A DNA stretch of 64,000 nt, from positions 24,670-88,669 of the forward strand of contig JBBDRQ010000064.1 of assembly GCA_040905365.1 (NCBI GenBank). Direction: 5' to 3'. Under the pieces are notes generated by a model that did no database searches, was not told where the DNA came from, and saw only the letters and a list, made by a program, of their open reading frames with translations. A program made the position numbers and the translations under genes. This DNA is from JAHWKV01 sp040905365 (GTDB lineage: Bacteria; Actinomycetota; CADDZG01; JAHWKV01). Positions 8,645 to 17,409 of this stretch are shown in pieces; positions within the stretch are counted from its first letter, which is position 1, and the number at the start of each line of letters is the position of its first letter.

Positions 8645-10968
8645 TGGCTCAGGCAACTAAGCGCAAGCCCAGACCTGCCCCTAGGGGCAGGTCTTCTGCT
8701 TCCAGGAGTAAAAAGAAAAAGCAAGCCACCGTCAGCCCGGAGGGCATAGCCGTCGGGTTGCTGTTCCTTGCGGTCTTTTCGGCTTTGGCGGTGTTTTGGG
8801 ACCTGGCCGGCCCGGTCGGCCGCCGGATCGACTGGGCCCTGAGTTACGCGCTCGGCTCCGCATCCGTGGGGATTCCGCCGTCGATGGCGGTGATTGCGGT
8901 CAAGATGATGAGCCGCCGCAGCCGTGAGGACGCGGGCCGCTTTGCCGCCGGCGCGTTTATGTGCTTGTCGGGTGTGGCCGCGTGGCTTCACCTGCTTTTC
9001 GCCAACGACGCGGAGGGATTGCGGCTCGACAGTGTGCCCGAGGTCGGTGGCGTCGTCGGAGCCGCCATAGCGTGGCCGGCGCGCACGCTGCTGTCGGTCT
9101 GGGGAGCGGGTCTGCTGATCGTGATGGTGGTTTTCGTCGGGCTGTTGGTCGTGACCAAGACGCCCGTATCTGAGGTGACCGGTTGGCTTTCTGCGGCCTT
9201 TTCCCGGCTGGGCCGGGCGGCGTCGGCCACCGGCTCGGCTGCACAGCGGGCCACGAAGCGCCAGACGGACAGGATGCTCGCCGATCTGGAGCCCAAGCCG
9301 CAGCGGCAGAGCTTGAAGGATCGCTTGGAGCCGGACGAGGCGCAGCAGGCGGAGGAGCCGGACCCGGCGCCCCGGCTGGTGCGCGGTAAGGTGGCGGATC
9401 TTAGCGGCCCGTCGGAGCCGGCGGCCGCTCCCGCCCGCCCGGAACCTGCGCCCAGCGACGAGGACGGATACCGGGTGCCGCCGCTGACCATCCTCAAACA
9501 GGCGCAGAAGACCGAGGTTTCCCGAAAGGCGATCGACGCTACGGTCGCGGCGATCGAGGACACGATGGACCAGTTCGGCGTGAACGCGGCGGTGACCGGT
9601 TTCACGGCAGGTCCGACCGTTACCCGCTATGAGGTGGAGCTGGGCCCCGCCGTCAAGGTTAACCGCGTGGTCGGCTTGGAGAAGGAAATTCGCTACGCCC
9701 TGGCGGCCGGTGAGCTGCGGATACTGGCGCCGATTCCCGGCCGGTCGGCCATCGGAATCGAGGTGCCCAACAAAGAGCCTTGCTCGGTGACCTTGGGCGA
9801 TGTGCTGCACAGCGCGCAGGCTCGGGTCCACACACACCCGCTGGCGGTGGGGCTCGGCAAGGACATCTCCGGCAACTCGGTGGTCGTCAACCTGGCCGAC
9901 ATGCCCCACGTGCTGATCGCCGGCGCGACCGGGGCGGGCAAATCGACCTGTATCAACGCTATCCTCGCCTCCATCCTGGTCAGATCCCGGCCCGACCAGG
10001 TACGTCTGTTGCTGATCGACCCGAAACTTGTGGAACTTTCCAACTATAACGGCGTACCGCACCTGCTCACGCCCGTGGTCACGTCGCCAAAAAAGGCGGC
10101 CGAAGCTCTGGGTTGGGTGTCTCGGGAGATGGAAGCGCGCTACGAGGTGCTCGCCGAGCTCGGTTACCGGCACATCGACATGTACAACGAGGCGGTGCGT
10201 ACCTCGGCGTTGCCGGACTACGAGGACGGCACCAAGCGTACGACCTTCCCGTACTACCTGGTCGTAGTCGACGAACTGGCGGACCTGATGATGGTGGCTG
10301 CCCGCGAGGTGGAGGACTACATCTGCCGTATCGCGCAGAAGGCCCGGGCGGTTGGGATCCATCTCATCGTGGCTACGCAGCGGCCGTCGGTCGACGTGGT
10401 TACCGGGGTGATCAAGGCCAACATCCCCTCCCGGATGGCCTTTGCCACCGCCAGCATGCAGGACAGCCGGGTAATTCTCGACGAAGGCGGCGCCGACCGG
10501 CTGATCGGCAAGGGAGACATGCTCTACAAGCACGTCTCCGCCGGACGCTCGCAGCGCCTCCAGGGCGCCTGGATCTCCGAGAAAGAGATATCGTCCGTCG
10601 TCGGCTGGTGCCGGCGACAGCGTAACGTCAGCTATGTCGAGGGAGTGGTCAGTAAGGGGTCGGACCCCAAGTCGGGTGCTTTGGGACGCAGTTCCAGCGA
10701 CGACGAGGACGACGAGCTGGTAGTCACGGCTCAAGAGCTCGTGGTGCGATCGCAGCTGGGCTCTACCTCCATGCTTCAGCGCAAGCTCAAGGTAGGCTTT
10801 GCCCGGGCGGGCCGGATCATGGACATGCTGGAGGAGCGGGGCGTGGTCGGTCCGTCGCAAGGGTCCAAGCCTCGCGACGTGCTGATGAGCTATGAAGAGC
10901 TTCAGGGTGAGGCAGAAGAGCCGGAGCCGTCGGACGCGGGCGTAGATGTAGAGGACGCGTTCTCATAG
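8644..10968 (+). CDS. ftsK: DNA translocase FtsK/SpoIIIE
   Basis: The 774-residue protein pumps chromosome ends across the division septum. The N-terminus is basic with a Lys run, followed by about four membrane segments (roughly residues 37-180), a Pro/Glu/Ala-rich linker, and the motor. Walker A is AGATGAGKSTCINA at about 425-438 and the Walker B region is YYLVVVDELADLMM. The C-terminal winged-helix gamma domain, which reads KOPS-type sites, is seen as QLGSTSMLQRKLKVGFARAGRIMD. ATG 8644 overlaps the rnj stop. The 3' end overlaps a small antisense zinc-ribbon frame. Confidence 0.96.
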   Translation: MAQATKRKPRPAPRGRSSASRSKKKKQATVSPEGIAVGLLFLAVFSALAVFWDLAGPVGRRIDWALSYALGSASVGIPPSMAVIAVKMMSRRSREDAGRFAAGAFMCLSGVAAWLHLLFANDAEGLRLDSVPEVGGVVGAAIAWPARTLLSVWGAGLLIVMVVFVGLLVVTKTPVSEVTGWLSAAFSRLGRAASATGSAAQRATKRQTDRMLADLEPKPQRQSLKDRLEPDEAQQAEEPDPAPRLVRGKVADLSGPSEPAAAPARPEPAPSDEDGYRVPPLTILKQAQKTEVSRKAIDATVAAIEDTMDQFGVNAAVTGFTAGPTVTRYEVELGPAVKVNRVVGLEKEIRYALAAGELRILAPIPGRSAIGIEVPNKEPCSVTLGDVLHSAQARVHTHPLAVGLGKDISGNSVVVNLADMPHVLIAGATGAGKSTCINAILASILVRSRPDQVRLLLIDPKLVELSNYNGVPHLLTPVVTSPKKAAEALGWVSREMEARYEVLAELGYRHIDMYNEAVRTSALPDYEDGTKRTTFPYYLVVVDELADLMMVAAREVEDYICRIAQKARAVGIHLIVATQRPSVDVVTGVIKANIPSRMAFATASMQDSRVILDEGGADRLIGKGDMLYKHVSAGRSQRLQGAWISEKEISSVVGWCRRQRNVSYVEGVVSKGSDPKSGALGRSSSDDEDDELVVTAQELVVRSQLGSTSMLQRKLKVGFARAGRIMDMLEERGVVGPSQGSKPRDVLMSYEELQGEAEEPEPSDAGVDVEDAFS

Positions 10969-11069
10969 TGGCCCGTCTTGTCCAACCCGCATAACGGACA
11001 AGCCTCACGCCTGCCTTCTTTGGACGAATCCAAAACTACGGCGCACTCGGGGCATGTCCAGTTGGCCAC
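10902..11069 (-). CDS. Small zinc-ribbon protein (candidate)
   Basis: A 55-residue frame begins at GTG 11069, only two codons after the stop of the TPR gene and in the same frame. It reads CPEC at residues 6-9 and CPLCG at 24-28, separated by 14 residues: two zinc knuckles as in rubredoxin-like or zinc-ribbon domains. A Ser-rich tail runs antisense into the last 67 bp of ftsK. The four Cys fall in what would otherwise be the ftsK-TPR gap, which argues against chance. It may be a coupled partner of the TPR protein, or its former C-terminal domain cut off by a TAA. No strong ribosome site is visible. Confidence 0.5.
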   Translation of the reverse strand: MANWTCPECAVVLDSSKEGRREACPLCGLDKTGHYENASSTSTPASDGSGSSASP

Positions 11070-11075
11070 GGGATA

Positions 11076-13268
11076 TTAAGGCCGCCGGACGTCCAATGAA
11101 CTGATCCTGATCGGAGGCTTGGGACCGGGGGGCTCTGCAGGCTCTTGAGGCTCCGGGTCGGCTTCCTGGTTGAGGGGCGGATCCTCTTCCTTGGCTGCCG
11201 GAGCGGCCGGCGGAGGTGGTGTGGGCGTCTTCAGCGCCTGTAGCTGCGCCATCCGGTTCAGGTAGCGGGAGTCGTTCCGCCCGAAGACCGCTTCGGTGAT
11301 GGCTACCGCCTTCTCCATGCAGCCGATAGCCTCCTGCTGGTTTCCGATGATCTCTTGGACGGTGGCCAGGCTGGTCAATCGTGCGGCGATCCTGGGGTGC
11401 TCGGAGCCGTAGGCGTTTTCATCTATGGTCAGTGCCTGTTCCAAATAGGGCCGGGCTGCAAAAGGGTCGCCCAGGTCGCGCATCACATTGGCCACGTTGT
11501 TCATCCGAATGGCCACCCGGGGGTTGTCGGAACCTAAGGAAGCTTGGGTGATGCTCAGGGCCTTTTGCAGGCAGCTCTTGGCGCCAAAGAGATCCTGCTG
11601 AGCCCTGAGAATGTTGCCGAGGTTGCTAAGACGGGTGGCAACCTTGGGGTGATCCGGTCCGTAGGCCGACTCATCGATGGCCAGTGCCCGCTCCAGTGCA
11701 GTCTTGGCCCCGTCCAGGTCTCCCAAGGCGCTCAGTACTCCCGCCAGGCTGTTGAGGTCCGTACTGAGCGACGGGTGCTCGGCTCCAAGCGACGTCTCGT
11801 TGAGTGAGATGGCGCGCTCCAGCGATTCCCGGGCCTCCTCTAGGTTGCCGAGGTCGTGCTGGATGCCGCCCAGGTCGCTCAAATCGCCGGCGATACTCGG
11901 ATCGTTCTCGCCCAGGATCCTCTCGTTGATGGCCAGCGACCTTTCGAAAACTTCGCGGGCCCCCTGTAGGTCGCCCATGTCTCTAAGCACGCCGCCGAGG
12001 CCGCTGAGGTCCGATGCCACCGAGGGGTCGTCCGGTCCGTATTCGGCTTCGTCGGCTGCAAGTGCCTGCTCAAACAGATCTTTGGCGCCGGCCAGGTCCC
12101 CCAAATCTCTCAGCAGCCGTCCCTGGTTGTTGAGGTCGTTGCCACTCGATACAGAGCCGGAGTCTTTGCGCGGGCCGGCGGATGGGCCGAAGAAGTGATC
12201 GAGTCCGTCCTCCAGCACGTGGCCGGGGTCGTCTGAGTCCTGTACGACCGTCCCGTCGTCTGCCGCCTCGGCGTTCTGCGGCCCCGCATCGGCCGGCTCA
12301 AATTCACTCTCGGGTTGGGAGCGGGCTTGGATCGGCTCTTCTGCCGATGCACCGAGCTCAACGACGGTCTCCTCAGGTGGAGAGTCCTTCAGATTCAGGA
12401 ACACGTCGTCGAGTTCGTCGAAAAAGGCGGTCTCGTTGGTGACGTCGGAGGCGGCGGCGCGGTCCTCCCGTAGGGGCTCGGAGCCCTCCCAATCCAAGGA
12501 GCTAATTGCTTGAGGTGCCGGTTCTGGTTGGATTTTCGGCAGGGCCGACTGGTCTATGTCCATGAGCACGTTGAACGGCTGGGTCTCCTGCGGGGGCAGG
12601 GGGGTATCCTGCGCAGCGGTCCCCGCGGGTTTGGGCGGTTCCGGATCTCTGTCCGGGCCGGCATTCGGCGCAGCGAAGCCGTTAGCGGCCGGCTCCGGAC
12701 GATATTCGGATATGCGGTGGATCAGGCTGGTCACCTCGCCGGGCAGGAACGACCGGATGCGCTCCAAGTCCGCTCGGACGAGTCCGACGCTGCGCAATGC
12801 CATTTCCATCGACGCCCGCTCATCCGGTTCCTCGGTGTCCTGCAGAACCGATTGCACCGTGTGGTCGTCCAGCGACATCTCTCCGAGGTCGATGAGAATG
12901 CGGCACAGCTTGGACATATCGCTCAGCGAGGACGGGTGACGAGGCCCGTGCGCCGCCTCGTCGATCGTTAAAGCTCGCTGAAGCACCGCCTTGGCGGACC
13001 TGAGATCCCCGAGGGCCCGGTACGCTTCAGCCATGTGGGCGAGGTCGGTCGCCACCTGCGGGTGATGGGGGCCCATCCGTGATTCGTGGATTGATAGGGC
13101 TCGCTCAAACAGGGCCTTGGCTGCGTCGGGGTGGCCGATTCCGATGAGCACCAGCCCGAGTCTGTTGAGATCGGAGGCGACCTCAGGGTGGTCCGGGCCG
13201 TAAGTAAGCTCGTCGATCGTCAGGTTGTTGGCAAGCGCGTCGATGACGACGGTGCCCAAGTCACTCAT
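11076..13268 (-). CDS. Kinesin-light-chain-type TPR repeat protein
   Basis: The 730-residue protein is built from 42-residue tetratricopeptide repeats of the kinesin light chain type: A..LFERAL.I.E...GP.HP.VA..L..L. About three repeats lie at 14-140 and about seven at 375-680. An acidic low-complexity linker (about 180-370) joins them, and the tail is Pro/Glu-rich. There is no signal peptide or membrane segment, so a cytosolic scaffold is likely. The partner is unknown. It is antisense between ftsK and the rodZ-like gene and is followed in frame by the zinc-ribbon frame. The repeats are also visible as an approximately 126-bp DNA periodicity. Confidence 0.8.
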   Translation of the reverse strand: MSDLGTVVIDALANNLTIDELTYGPDHPEVASDLNRLGLVLIGIGHPDAAKALFERALSIHESRMGPHHPQVATDLAHMAEAYRALGDLRSAKAVLQRALTIDEAAHGPRHPSSLSDMSKLCRILIDLGEMSLDDHTVQSVLQDTEEPDERASMEMALRSVGLVRADLERIRSFLPGEVTSLIHRISEYRPEPAANGFAAPNAGPDRDPEPPKPAGTAAQDTPLPPQETQPFNVLMDIDQSALPKIQPEPAPQAISSLDWEGSEPLREDRAAASDVTNETAFFDELDDVFLNLKDSPPEETVVELGASAEEPIQARSQPESEFEPADAGPQNAEAADDGTVVQDSDDPGHVLEDGLDHFFGPSAGPRKDSGSVSSGNDLNNQGRLLRDLGDLAGAKDLFEQALAADEAEYGPDDPSVASDLSGLGGVLRDMGDLQGAREVFERSLAINERILGENDPSIAGDLSDLGGIQHDLGNLEEARESLERAISLNETSLGAEHPSLSTDLNSLAGVLSALGDLDGAKTALERALAIDESAYGPDHPKVATRLSNLGNILRAQQDLFGAKSCLQKALSITQASLGSDNPRVAIRMNNVANVMRDLGDPFAARPYLEQALTIDENAYGSEHPRIAARLTSLATVQEIIGNQQEAIGCMEKAVAITEAVFGRNDSRYLNRMAQLQALKTPTPPPPAAPAAKEEDPPLNQEADPEPQEPAEPPGPKPPIRISSLDVRRP

Positions 13269-13443
13269 AGTTCACCAGGGTTGTCCACGGTACAAGCATA
13301 TGACGGTAGGGCGACAGGCGAAAGGGGGCGCAAAAAACTCGGCTAGGGTACTAGGTCAACCCGGATGAACTAACCTCTGCAATAATTGCGCGCTAGGCTG
13401 TACCGGCGGGAAGTTACTGTCCTCTAAAGACCCCGGGGTCCAA

Positions 13444-14316
13444 TTGAATCAGCAAACCATCGGTCAGCGGCTTAGCGGCGCGAGGGAAGCGATTCGGGCT
13501 TCGCTCTTTCAAGCGTCCCAGGACACCAAGATCAGGGTGGATTTTCTCCAGGCCATGGAGAACGACGACTTCGACTTTGTGTCCGGTGGTCCGTACGTAC
13601 GCGGAATGCTCAGATCTTACGTTCGGTGGCTCGGGATCGACGAAGCCCCGATCCTCGCTGAGTTCGATCGGCTTAGCAACGCCCGGCCGCAGCCGTCGGT
13701 TACCCAAGTGATCTCCCGGCCGCCCGGAATTTCCGGCCGTCACCGGCGGCCGCAGTGGCTGATAGCCGCGGTTTCTGCGGCCGGACTGCTCGTCCTGCTG
13801 TCGGTAATCGGTCTGTTGAATCCAGGCAGCGACGTGGCCCCTCCGCCGCCGGACCCGGTGGGAGATCAGTCCGCTAACTCCCCAGAGCCCGGTGTGGTGG
13901 TCGATGAAGGGGCGCAGGTTTCGCCTGATCCGCAGGAGCCCGTCTTCGAAGGTGTCAACGTCGGCGTGCTGGCCTTGGCCCGGGTCTGGATGAGCGTCGA
14001 GGCGGACGGAGACGAGCAGCTGTTTGTCGGCTTCTTGACCGAGGACGAGGAGCGGACTTTCGAGGCCGAGGAGGTCGTGAGCATGCGAATCGGCAACCTG
14101 GGAGACGTCGAGATCAGCGTCAACGGCAGGGATCTGGGTTCGCCTGGCCAGTCCGGACAGGTAGAGACCATCGAGCTGACTCCGCAGACAACCTCGTTCG
14201 GCGATTCGGATGGAGACTCAGAGAGCGCGGAGGTCTCTGCAAGCACGGACGACACCGAGGGAGGCTCGGACGATGCCGGGGGTTCGACGGCGTCGGAAAC
14301 CCCGGGCGACATTTAG
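13444..14316 (+). CDS. RodZ-like HTH and single-pass membrane protein
   Basis: The 290-residue product starts with a Cro/C1-type helix-turn-helix of the RodZ class (about 3-75; IGQRLSGAREA then the conserved YVRGMLRSYVRWLG). A basic linker, one membrane segment (about 103-123) and an extracellular beta-type domain follow (about 180-250; RVWMSVEADGDE then LFVGFLTEDEE), matching the DUF4115 end of RodZ. RodZ couples MreB to the envelope in rods. MreB is not in this window. The tail is Ser/Gly/Asp-rich. Start is TTG 13444. Position between ftsK and pgsA matches the Bacillus order. Confidence 0.8.
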   Translation: MNQQTIGQRLSGAREAIRASLFQASQDTKIRVDFLQAMENDDFDFVSGGPYVRGMLRSYVRWLGIDEAPILAEFDRLSNARPQPSVTQVISRPPGISGRHRRPQWLIAAVSAAGLLVLLSVIGLLNPGSDVAPPPPDPVGDQSANSPEPGVVVDEGAQVSPDPQEPVFEGVNVGVLALARVWMSVEADGDEQLFVGFLTEDEERTFEAEEVVSMRIGNLGDVEISVNGRDLGSPGQSGQVETIELTPQTTSFGDSDGDSESAEVSASTDDTEGGSDDAGGSTASETPGDI

Positions 14317-14413
14317 GCGAACCTGCGTCGAAGACGGTGCAGTTTACAGCACCTGTCTACGGGTAGATCATGGTCGATGGAAGTTACCCACGGTCGAGCC
14401 GGGGAGGTTTGCT

Positions 14414-14644
14414 ATGAGCAACGATCACAGTCCTCATGACGACATCGTCTACGACTTGATCAGCATCCAGTACCACTCGCTCAAGAGTGCCTCGCACCAC
14501 GAGAAGTTTCTCGATGACGCTCACGACCACACCGACGTGATCGAGTTCCTCCGTAAGTGTCAACAGGAGGACGGGGCGCGTGCCGATCGGTGTCACGAGC
14601 TCATAAAGAAGGTTATGGGCGCGGAACGCCACCAGGCAGGGTAG
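14414..14644 (+). CDS. Small conserved-type hypothetical protein, acidic and His-rich
   Basis: The 76-residue frame starts at ATG 14414 behind a strong GGGGAGG (14401-14407) and stops at 14644, immediately before a strong hairpin. The sequence is helical and rich in His, Asp and Lys (DLISIQYHSLKSASHHEKF, then FLRKCQQEDGARADRC). It looks like a compact helical bundle. No signal peptide and no known catalytic motif are visible. The good ribosome site and the terminator behind it argue that it is real. Confidence 0.65.
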   Translation: MSNDHSPHDDIVYDLISIQYHSLKSASHHEKFLDDAHDHTDVIEFLRKCQQEDGARADRCHELIKKVMGAERHQAG

Positions 14645-14652
14645 TAGGGTTA

Positions 14653-14695
14653 TCGATTTTCCCAACCGCCGTGAACAGGCGGTTGGGAAAATCGA
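14653..14695. terminator. Perfect 18-bp hairpin, probable bidirectional terminator
   Basis: TCGATTTTCCCAACCGCC (14653-14670) is fully complementary to 14678-14695, with loop GTGAACA. T runs are built into the outer stem on both strands, so it could end transcription from either side. It lies 9 bp behind the small protein stop and 36 bp before the SGNH hydrolase start. Confidence 0.75.
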
Positions 14696-14730
14696 ATGGC
14701 ACAAATTTTGCGCGATGGAGCATTAGTACT

Positions 14731-15471
14731 ATGGCTTCACCCGGGAAGGCGCGTGCTCTGATCGCGGTCTTCTTGTTCGCCGGGCTGTTCTCGGGGGTCT
14801 TTATGTACTTCACCCGGGGCCGGCCGGCCGGGACGGAACCGGGTGCTTTGACCGGCGCTGCGAGCTTGCCGTCCGGGACCCGTGTGGTGTTTTTCGGGGA
14901 CTCGATAACCGCGGCGGGTGTGTGGCCCGGCGGCTACGTCCGGTTGGTGAGCGAGGCGCTCGGCGGGGAATCCCAGGTTGAGGTGATCGGCTCCGGCGTC
15001 GAAGGTGACGACGTACGGGATCTGCAGGAACGCCTAAGCCGCGACGTGCTGAGTCTTGCCCCAACCGTGGTGGTCGTCTACGTGGGGGTCAACGATGTCG
15101 CGAGCGTGAGCGAGGGTGCGGAGGAGGCGGGTCTGGCCGTCTATCGCTCGGGAATCGTCGACCTCATCGATCGAATCCAAAGGGCCGGCGCTGAGGCGTT
15201 GGTTTGTACGCCGGGCCTGCTGCAGGAGCGGCCTTACGACGGTAGCCGTGAAAACCTCCTGCTGGACCGCTACGCGCAGGTAGTGCGCGAGGTTGCGGCC
15301 GAGCGCAATGCGGGTGTCTGCGATCTTCGGAGAGCCTTTACCGAGTACCTCAGCATGAACAACCCCGAGGGTCGTAGCCGGGGCGTGCTGACCCTCGACG
15401 GAGTCCACTTGAACTCGGCCGGAAACCGGTTTGTGGCCCGGCAGATGCTGCAGGCCCTGGGGGCGGTCTAA
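14731..15471 (+). CDS. SGNH/GDSL-type esterase, membrane-anchored
   Basis: The 246-residue protein has an N-terminal membrane segment (about 8-28) and an SGNH hydrolase fold. FFGDSITAAG holds the nucleophile Ser (about 57), YVGVNDV carries the Gly/Asn blocks (about 116), and DGVHLNSAGN holds the Asp-x-x-His pair (about 222-225). The catalytic set is complete. The likely role is hydrolysis of an ester (acyl or acetyl group) outside the membrane. Substrate cannot be inferred. ATG 14731 is chosen because upstream in-frame codons run through the terminator hairpin. Neighbours RodZ-like and LCP suggest envelope work. Confidence 0.82.
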   Translation: MASPGKARALIAVFLFAGLFSGVFMYFTRGRPAGTEPGALTGAASLPSGTRVVFFGDSITAAGVWPGGYVRLVSEALGGESQVEVIGSGVEGDDVRDLQERLSRDVLSLAPTVVVVYVGVNDVASVSEGAEEAGLAVYRSGIVDLIDRIQRAGAEALVCTPGLLQERPYDGSRENLLLDRYAQVVREVAAERNAGVCDLRRAFTEYLSMNNPEGRSRGVLTLDGVHLNSAGNRFVARQMLQALGAV

Positions 15472-15537
15472 GGCGTACCGGCTTGTAGATACTGACGTTG
15501 GCTGGCGGGATCGCTACGTTCGGGTCAAACTGAACGG

Positions 15538-16956
15538 GTGAGCTACCAGCCACCCAATCTCGGTCCTCACGACACCCGGATCCTCGAGCCAACCCTTCCG
15601 CCGGAGCCCCGACCATCATGGGGCCGCCGTCTGGTCGTGATCCTGGCCGCCGTCCTTGCCTTGATGGTCGCGGGTACGGTCGGCGGAATGGCCTACGTAC
15701 AGGTCCGGCTGGGGGAGGTCGACCGGGTGGACGCCCCCGGATTGGGCGTCTCGGCGGATGGAAAGACGATTTTGTTGGTGGGTTCCGACAGCCGAGCAGA
15801 CCTGGCCCCCGGACAGGAGAGCTTCGGTACCACTGAGCACGTATCGGGCCAGCGCAGTGACGCCATTATGCTGCTGCGAATCAAGCCCGGCGGAGGTGCC
15901 GCGGTGCTGTCCATACCGCGAGACCTGTGGGTCTCGATCGCCGGTACCGGCCAAAACGGGCGTATCAACGGTGCTTACGCGGGCGGGCCGGACCGGCTGA
16001 TTCAGACGATCACCCAGACTCTGGGCATCCCTATAGACCACTATATCGAGGTCAACTTTGACGGATTCCGGTCGGTAGTCGACGCAGTCGGTGGGCTCAA
16101 CATGTACTTCGCAGCGCCGGCCCGCGACGGACTGGCTGAGCTTGATGTACCCGCGGCCGGCTGCGTCCCCCTAACCGGTGTACAGGGTCTGGCCTATGTC
16201 CGCAGCCGCCAGTACGAGTCTTTTGAGGACGGCCGGTGGCGGAGAGATCCCACGGGCGATATCGGCCGTATCGAGCGTCAGCAGGACTTCATCAGGCGGA
16301 TGCTCCGCAAGGCGGTGAGCCGGGGCATCCGCAATCCCTGGGTGGCCAACGACCTTCTAAACGCCTTGGTCCGCAACGTCGCGTTCGATCGTGACCTGGG
16401 GGTGTTGGATTTGGCGCAACTCGGGTGGCGGATGCGGTCGCTCGCTTCGGGTTCACTGGAGATGATGACTTTGCCCACCACAGGCGCCGGCATCCCGGGG
16501 GTGTCTGCTCTAAAACCTCAGGAGCCCGAAGCGACCGAGGCGATCAGCCGGTTTTTGAACCCTGCGCCGGACGGATCGGAAGCGGTGGTTCCCGCCGACG
16601 TGCGCGTCAGGGTTCTCAACGGTTCCGGCCGTGAAGGTGAGGCCGGTCTCGCCTCCGAAGCTCTCAAGGGTGGGGGGTTCCAGGTGACCGAGATCGGTGA
16701 CGCTCCCTCGCGGGTGGGTACTACCGTGATTCGGTACGCGGACGGAGCTTCCGCCGCGGCGGAACTGCTTGCCGGTTACGCGGACGGTGCGGCCGAACTG
16801 CGCGCCGACCCCGGTCTTAGCGACGTCGATGTGGAGTTGGTGACCGGAGGTACGTTTGCCGGTATTTCGGTGCCCGGAGCTGAGGAACCGGCGGATCGGC
16901 CTGTCGATGAAGCTCCGGGCGAGGTTGCTCCGATCGAGCCCGAGTGCCTACCCTGA
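15538..16956 (+). CDS. LytR-CpsA-Psr family glycopolymer ligase with LytR_C domain
   Basis: The 472-residue protein has a cytoplasmic Pro-rich start, one membrane segment (about 31-52) and an extracellular LCP domain (about 75-240). ILLVGSDSR, RSDAIMLLRI, SIPRDLWV and GRINGAYAGG mark the active site that binds the polyprenyl-phosphate donor. A C-terminal LytR_C domain (about 355-445; VRVLNGSGREGEAG) follows. LCP enzymes attach wall glycopolymers such as arabinogalactan or teichoic acid to peptidoglycan. GTG 15538 is the start. It converges with the 3D-domain gene, overlapping it by 9 bp. Confidence 0.92.
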   Translation: MSYQPPNLGPHDTRILEPTLPPEPRPSWGRRLVVILAAVLALMVAGTVGGMAYVQVRLGEVDRVDAPGLGVSADGKTILLVGSDSRADLAPGQESFGTTEHVSGQRSDAIMLLRIKPGGGAAVLSIPRDLWVSIAGTGQNGRINGAYAGGPDRLIQTITQTLGIPIDHYIEVNFDGFRSVVDAVGGLNMYFAAPARDGLAELDVPAAGCVPLTGVQGLAYVRSRQYESFEDGRWRRDPTGDIGRIERQQDFIRRMLRKAVSRGIRNPWVANDLLNALVRNVAFDRDLGVLDLAQLGWRMRSLASGSLEMMTLPTTGAGIPGVSALKPQEPEATEAISRFLNPAPDGSEAVVPADVRVRVLNGSGREGEAGLASEALKGGGFQVTEIGDAPSRVGTTVIRYADGASAAAELLAGYADGAAELRADPGLSDVDVELVTGGTFAGISVPGAEEPADRPVDEAPGEVAPIEPECLP

Positions 16957-17409
16957 TTGGACGGGTTCGATGTTGATGATGCGCCGTCCGTACGCTACAG
17001 CCGCGTCACAGTCTCCGGGAAAGGCGATGTCGAACTCGCTGCTGTGGCCGATACGGTCCTCTACGGTGTAGACCTTCCCGGCCTGGGGGCCGCTGACGAC
17101 TTGGTACCGGGTGCCCAGCGGCACCCCGTTCATCGCAGCGGCGCCGTCGTAGACGGGCTTACCTGAGGCCATCGTCCCGGTCAGGCAGTACGCCGTACTC
17201 TCGACCCGCAGGAGGTTCTCTATCTCTTGCTCCAGCGAGCGGGGCGAGGCGGGATTCGCGGAGTGGTGGGTGGACGATCCCAGCAGGCCCGACACCCCAT
17301 CCAGGAGGGCTCCCAGGTCGAGGTTCGGTGTTTGCGCCGAGGCGGCCTGGGCCGGGGCCGCCAGAACGAAAGCCGAGCATAGTGCCGAAACCAGTGACAA
17401 CCTTTTCAA
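16948..17409 (-). CDS. Secreted 3D-domain (RlpA/MltA-like barrel) protein
   Basis: The 153-residue precursor has a signal peptide (about 1-22, LAAPAQAASA cleavage region), a variable linker and a C-terminal 3D domain (about 70-150). STAYCLTGTMASGKPVYDG is followed by GTRYQVVSG, VEDRIG, FDIAFP and AYGRR, giving the conserved acidic residues of the double-psi barrel. Such domains occur in wall lytic enzymes and resuscitation-type proteins. Two Cys (about 75 and 133) could form a disulfide. It has a long upstream region (17410-17894) on its own strand. Confidence 0.8.
   Translation of the reverse strand: MKRLSLVSALCSAFVLAAPAQAASAQTPNLDLGALLDGVSGLLGSSTHHSANPASPRSLEQEIENLLRVESTAYCLTGTMASGKPVYDGAAAMNGVPLGTRYQVVSGPQAGKVYTVEDRIGHSSEFDIAFPGDCDAAVAYGRRIINIEPVQSG

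Noticed and set aside
8542..10860. 772-codon open frame on the minus strand
   Set aside because: Full-length mirror of ftsK; composition is the Arg/His/Gly-rich pattern of an antisense frame in GC-rich DNA and no family motif is present.
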